Positions 5,904 to 7,451 of a stretch of 7,451 nucleotides of DNA are shown one piece after another. Numbering within the stretch: the first letter of the stretch is position 1; every line of letters starts with the position of its first letter. A program made the position numbers and the translations under genes. The notes under the pieces are model-generated. The model saw only the letters and a list, made by a program, of their open reading frames with translations, had not been told where the DNA came from and did not search any database. The stretch comes from an uncultured Dehalococcoidia bacterium. GTDB taxonomy: Bacteria; Chloroflexota; Dehalococcoidia; Dehalococcoidales; UBA3254. The DNA lies in the NCBI GenBank assembly GCA_903890885.1, contig CAITCX010000047.1, positions 1 through 7,451 of the forward strand, given 5' to 3'.

Positions 5904-5932
5904 AGTGTATTTCTTTTAAGAAATCATGTCAA
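5904..5932 (-). promoter_or_regulatory. Promoter of trmO with internal inverted repeat
   Basis: On the minus strand TTGACA (5932-5927, perfect) is 17 nt from TACACT (5909-5904, 4 of 6). The spacer and the first -10 base hold a perfect inverted repeat, ATTTCTT (5909-5915) and AAGAAAT (5918-5924), separated by 2 bp. A repressor bound there would block RNA polymerase, so this is a candidate operator. A+T richness makes a chance match possible. Confidence 0.55.
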
Positions 5933-6021
5933 CAAACCTGAAGTTCCAGATATACGGCACTCAATATAATATCTGTTTCGATTAACCTGTCATTAATACT
6001 CTTGAATTTGCTACTGGATTA
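5933..6021. other. Intergenic DNA downstream of the zinc-ribbon gene
   Basis: There is no reading frame of note here. A dyad, CAGATAT (5947-5953) and ATATCTG (5969-5975), has a 15-nt loop and no T-run on the minus strand, so it does not look like a terminator for the zinc-ribbon gene. It lies 15 bp upstream of the trmO -35 box and could be a weak regulatory site. Confidence 0.3.
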
Positions 6022-6267
6022 TTATCTGTGTTCGAAATTAAGCCTTTCCCAGTCAATTTCCTTGTTACAGTTAGGACATGACTTGCGTACTGGAAGCTCG
6101 GACTGACACTCGGCGCAGTAATATTTGCCGCCTTTGCTGTATATTTCAGCAACTTCCTCAGGGCTTTTTCCTTCCGCCATTTCATCATTGCGTTTTTGCA
6201 AATCTTGCTTTTTCTCTTCATTCAATTTCTGTTTTGCAAGGTTATCAGAAGCTTTATTCTTGTCCAT
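6022..6267 (-). CDS. Small zinc-ribbon protein of unknown function (81 aa)
   Basis: I do not recognise the family. The first ~45 residues are highly charged and rich in Lys, Glu, Asp, Asn and Gln. They have no prolines until 'KSPEEVAEIYSKGGKYY' and are likely a long, possibly coiled-coil helix. A compact zinc ribbon follows: CAEC (C51, C54), nine residues, then CPNC (C64, C67), ending in WERLNFEHR. The product has no membrane segment or signal peptide and is probably cytoplasmic. ATG 6267 has AAGGAG 7 nt upstream and a plausible promoter before it, so it is very likely a real gene. The ribbon could bind Zn for protein, RNA or DNA contact, but nothing in the sequence says which. Its neighbours are a dehydrogenase and a tRNA methyltransferase, each separately spaced, so context gives no function. 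Confidence 0.85.
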   Translation of the reverse strand: MDKNKASDNLAKQKLNEEKKQDLQKRNDEMAEGKSPEEVAEIYSKGGKYYCAECQSELPVRKSCPNCNKEIDWERLNFEHR

Positions 6268-6297
6268 CTTTATTCTCCTTTATTTGGTATCCTTTAT

Positions 6298-6327
6298 ATT
6301 ATATTACAAGTACCTGATAAATATGAA
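6298..6327 (-). promoter_or_regulatory. Candidate promoter of the zinc-ribbon gene
   Basis: On the minus strand TTCATA (6327-6322, 4 of 6) is 18 nt from a perfect TATAAT (6303-6298). The box is 31 nt before the ATG at 6267, leaving a short leader with the AAGGAG SD. The surroundings are very A+T-rich, so the -35 assignment is tentative. Confidence 0.5.
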
Positions 6328-6336
6328 TTTCTGTTT

Positions 6337-6358
6337 ATAAAGAAAGAGGGCTTCACCC
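6337..6358 (-). terminator. Weak candidate terminator of the short-chain dehydrogenase gene
   Basis: On the minus strand GGGT-GAA-GCCC (6358-6348) makes a 4-bp stem including one G-U pair. It is followed by TCTTTCTTTAT. Position, 22 nt after the stop, and the U-rich tail fit a terminator, but the stem is very short. Confidence 0.3.
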
Positions 6359-6379
6359 ATAATTTATTCTGATTCTGTT

Positions 6380-7069
6380 TTACCATTCAATGTTCTTTCT
6401 ATCACTGAAAAATCTACCAGTCTCCGCACATTCGGTGGCAAGCCAAACGGCAGTATCAGCGCCCTGCGCAATTGACCTCTCTCCGCGAGGATTCATGTCC
6501 GTGTGGACAGGGCCGGGATCCATCGAATTGACGTAGACATTCGTTCCCGATAATTCATTTGCAAGCAGCCTGGTTATGACATTGACAGATGCCTTGGAAA
6601 TACAGTAACCAGGTTGACCTGTTCTAATTCTGCTCAGAGAACCTGCGCCGCTTGAAAAATTGACAATTCGACCGAAACCATTTCTTAACATCAACGGCAC
6701 CAGCGTTTTACACAACTGCAGAGGCCCATAAACATTGGTTTCCATGGTTTCCCTGATTTTGTCTATATCAGCCTCTAAGGCGCTATAACCCCTATCGATT
6801 AGAATACCGGCGTTATTGATCAGGATGTCGACTCTATTAAAAGTCTTTTCAACCCACTCCCCCAATCCCAAAATGCTCTGGACACTGGTAACATCCAGAG
6901 GATAAAATAGGACGTCCAGGCCCTCATTTTGCAATTTAAGGGCGGCTTCTCTACCTTTCTTCTCATCACGAGCTGTGAGCACGACTTTTATCCCCAGATA
7001 GGCCAGTTGCCGACAAACCTCAAAACCTATTCCTCGATTGGCCCCTGTTACAATTGCGATCTTTTGCAT
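6380..7069 (-). CDS. Short-chain dehydrogenase/reductase, NADP(H)-type (carbonyl-reductase-like)
   Basis: The 229-aa product is a classical SDR oxidoreductase. It has the cofactor motif TGANRGIG (8-15), a basic residue after the second strand (LTAR, R34) favouring NADP(H), LDV (58-60), NNAG (85-88), the tetrad Asn at N112 (TNVYG), FSS (138-140), and YCISK with catalytic Y155 and K159. The conserved post-catalytic segment is MDPGPVHTDM (183-192). The opening 'IAIVTGANRGIGFEVCRQLA' pattern and overall order resemble the carbonyl reductase/menthol dehydrogenase-like subfamily, which reduces carbonyls on varied small molecules. The substrate cannot be predicted. The length is slightly short but ends with normal secondary structure. 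ATG 7069 has only a modest SD (AAGGTG, 9 nt upstream). It is divergent from the YjbE-like gene and 112 bp upstream of the zinc-ribbon start on the same strand. Confidence 0.92.
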   Translation of the reverse strand: MQKIAIVTGANRGIGFEVCRQLAYLGIKVVLTARDEKKGREAALKLQNEGLDVLFYPLDVTSVQSILGLGEWVEKTFNRVDILINNAGILIDRGYSALEADIDKIRETMETNVYGPLQLCKTLVPLMLRNGFGRIVNFSSGAGSLSRIRTGQPGYCISKASVNVITRLLANELSGTNVYVNSMDPGPVHTDMNPRGERSIAQGADTAVWLATECAETGRFFSDRKNIEW

Positions 7070-7174
7070 TTACTTTTACACCTTATTACGTTATGTCATA
7101 CGGATAATTCCACCGCACAATCATCTTATCACAGAATATACTGTTAACACAGGTAGCTTAATTCACCGGCATCC

Positions 7175-7203
7175 TTGATATATTTGCCTTAATCGGCTAA
7201 CCT
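7175..7203 (+). promoter_or_regulatory. Tentative promoter for the YjbE-like gene, implying a near-leaderless transcript
   Basis: TTGATA (7175-7180, 5 of 6) is 17 nt from TAACCT (7198-7203, only 3 of 6). If used, transcription would start at or just before the ATG at 7211. The -10 match is poor, so this is a hint only. The remainder of the 7070-7210 divergent spacer shows a TGTTAACA palindrome (7142-7149) and nothing else I can support. Confidence 0.3.
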
Positions 7204-7210
7204 AAAATAC

Positions 7211-7451
7211 ATGAATTGGGATTTTATTGCCAGCTTCTTACAAATCGTAGTTATTGATCTTACACTAAGTGGAGACAACGCTATAGTCATCGGAATGGCA
7301 GCTGCTTCGCTTCCGCAAAATCAGAGAACCAGGACTATTGTTATCGGCGGCGCCTGCGCAATCGGTTTGAGAATTGCGCTGACGATTATTGCCACCTGGC
7401 TAATGACGATACCGCTTCTTTCGGCCGCTGCAGGAGCGGTGCTTTTCTGGG
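7211..7451 (+). CDS. TerC/YjbE-family integral membrane protein, 5' part only
   Basis: The first 80 residues are visible and the frame runs off the window end. MNWDFIASFLQIVVIDLTLSGDNAIVIGMAAASLP carries the family's first membrane helix with the LSGDNA motif (19-24), whose Asp22 and Asn23, with Asp16, lie where TerC proteins bind metal. A short basic loop (RTR, 43-45) is followed by two more hydrophobic segments, about 46-63 and 66-80, with 'GLRIALTII'. TerC/YjbE proteins are inner-membrane transporters; several relatives export manganese and others are linked to metal-ion or redox stress. The exact ion here is not shown. ATG 7211 is the only start available: an in-frame TAA is at 7190-7192 and no other start codon lies between. 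No SD precedes it, unlike every other gene here. No yybP-ykoY riboswitch is seen upstream. Confidence 0.9.
   Translation, partial: MNWDFIASFLQIVVIDLTLSGDNAIVIGMAAASLPQNQRTRTIVIGGACAIGLRIALTIIATWLMTIPLLSAAAGAVLFW

Noticed and set aside
5982..6340. Overlapping 71-79-aa open frames on both strands around the zinc-ribbon gene
   Set aside because: These are alternative-frame shadows; only the 6022-6267 frame has an SD, promoter and a clear metal motif.
7142..7149. TGTTAACA palindrome as a Rex-type operator
   Set aside because: Only 8 bp long and lacking the spaced half-sites of a Rex box; expected by chance in A+T-rich DNA.
6900..7210. yybP-ykoY manganese riboswitch upstream of the YjbE-like gene
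   Set aside because: Most of this stretch is dehydrogenase coding sequence, and the 141-bp spacer lacks the conserved loop sequences I know for that class.
1..7451. CRISPR array, tRNA/rRNA genes, insertion sequences, phage or toxin-antitoxin modules
   Set aside because: No regularly spaced repeats, no tRNA-like cloverleaf or rRNA blocks, and no transposase or integrase motifs were seen on reading both strands.

Overview
The window looks like ordinary chromosomal DNA of moderate G+C from an anaerobic bacterium. The best guess is a Dehalococcoidia-like Chloroflexota. The basis is the long, unusual tail of the parvulin protein, the parvulin-hom-thrC order, and the desulforedoxin, flavoredoxin and archaeal-type IMP cyclohydrolase genes. 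An anaerobic Bacillota cannot be excluded. The lineage is inferred from family resemblance only; no search was run. No rRNA, tRNA, CRISPR array, insertion sequence or phage gene was seen.

Layout. Positions 1-3422 (+ strand) hold a tight gene run: the 3' end of a parvulin-type peptidyl-prolyl isomerase, then hom, thrC and folE, with gaps of 12, 4 and 4 bp. This is almost certainly one transcription unit. It makes threonine from aspartate semialdehyde (without a visible homoserine kinase gene) and ends with GTP cyclohydrolase I.

Positions 3488-5228 (- strand) hold a redox/nucleotide block. Transcribed right to left, it runs flavoredoxin-type flavin reductase, PurO-like IMP cyclohydrolase, then two tandem desulforedoxin-like mini-proteins (39 and 47 aa). 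The mini-protein pair has its own promoter with perfect sigma70-type consensus (TTGACA-N17-TATAAT). Its leader holds a perfect 7-bp dyad that would fold in RNA as a stem with a GGAA (GNRA) tetraloop.

Positions 5313-7069 (- strand) hold three separately spaced genes: a NADP(H)-type short-chain dehydrogenase, an 81-aa zinc-ribbon protein of unknown function, and a short TrmO/TsaA-family tRNA methyltransferase that starts at TTG. The trmO gene has its own promoter and a strong GC hairpin terminator. Positions 7211-7451 (+ strand, cut by the window end) hold the start of a TerC/YjbE-family membrane protein with no Shine-Dalgarno sequence.

No clearly new multi-gene system is evident. The most notable items are the duplicated desulforedoxin genes with their promoter and leader structure, the uncharacterised zinc-ribbon protein, the inverted repeat inside the trmO promoter, and the SD-less YjbE start.
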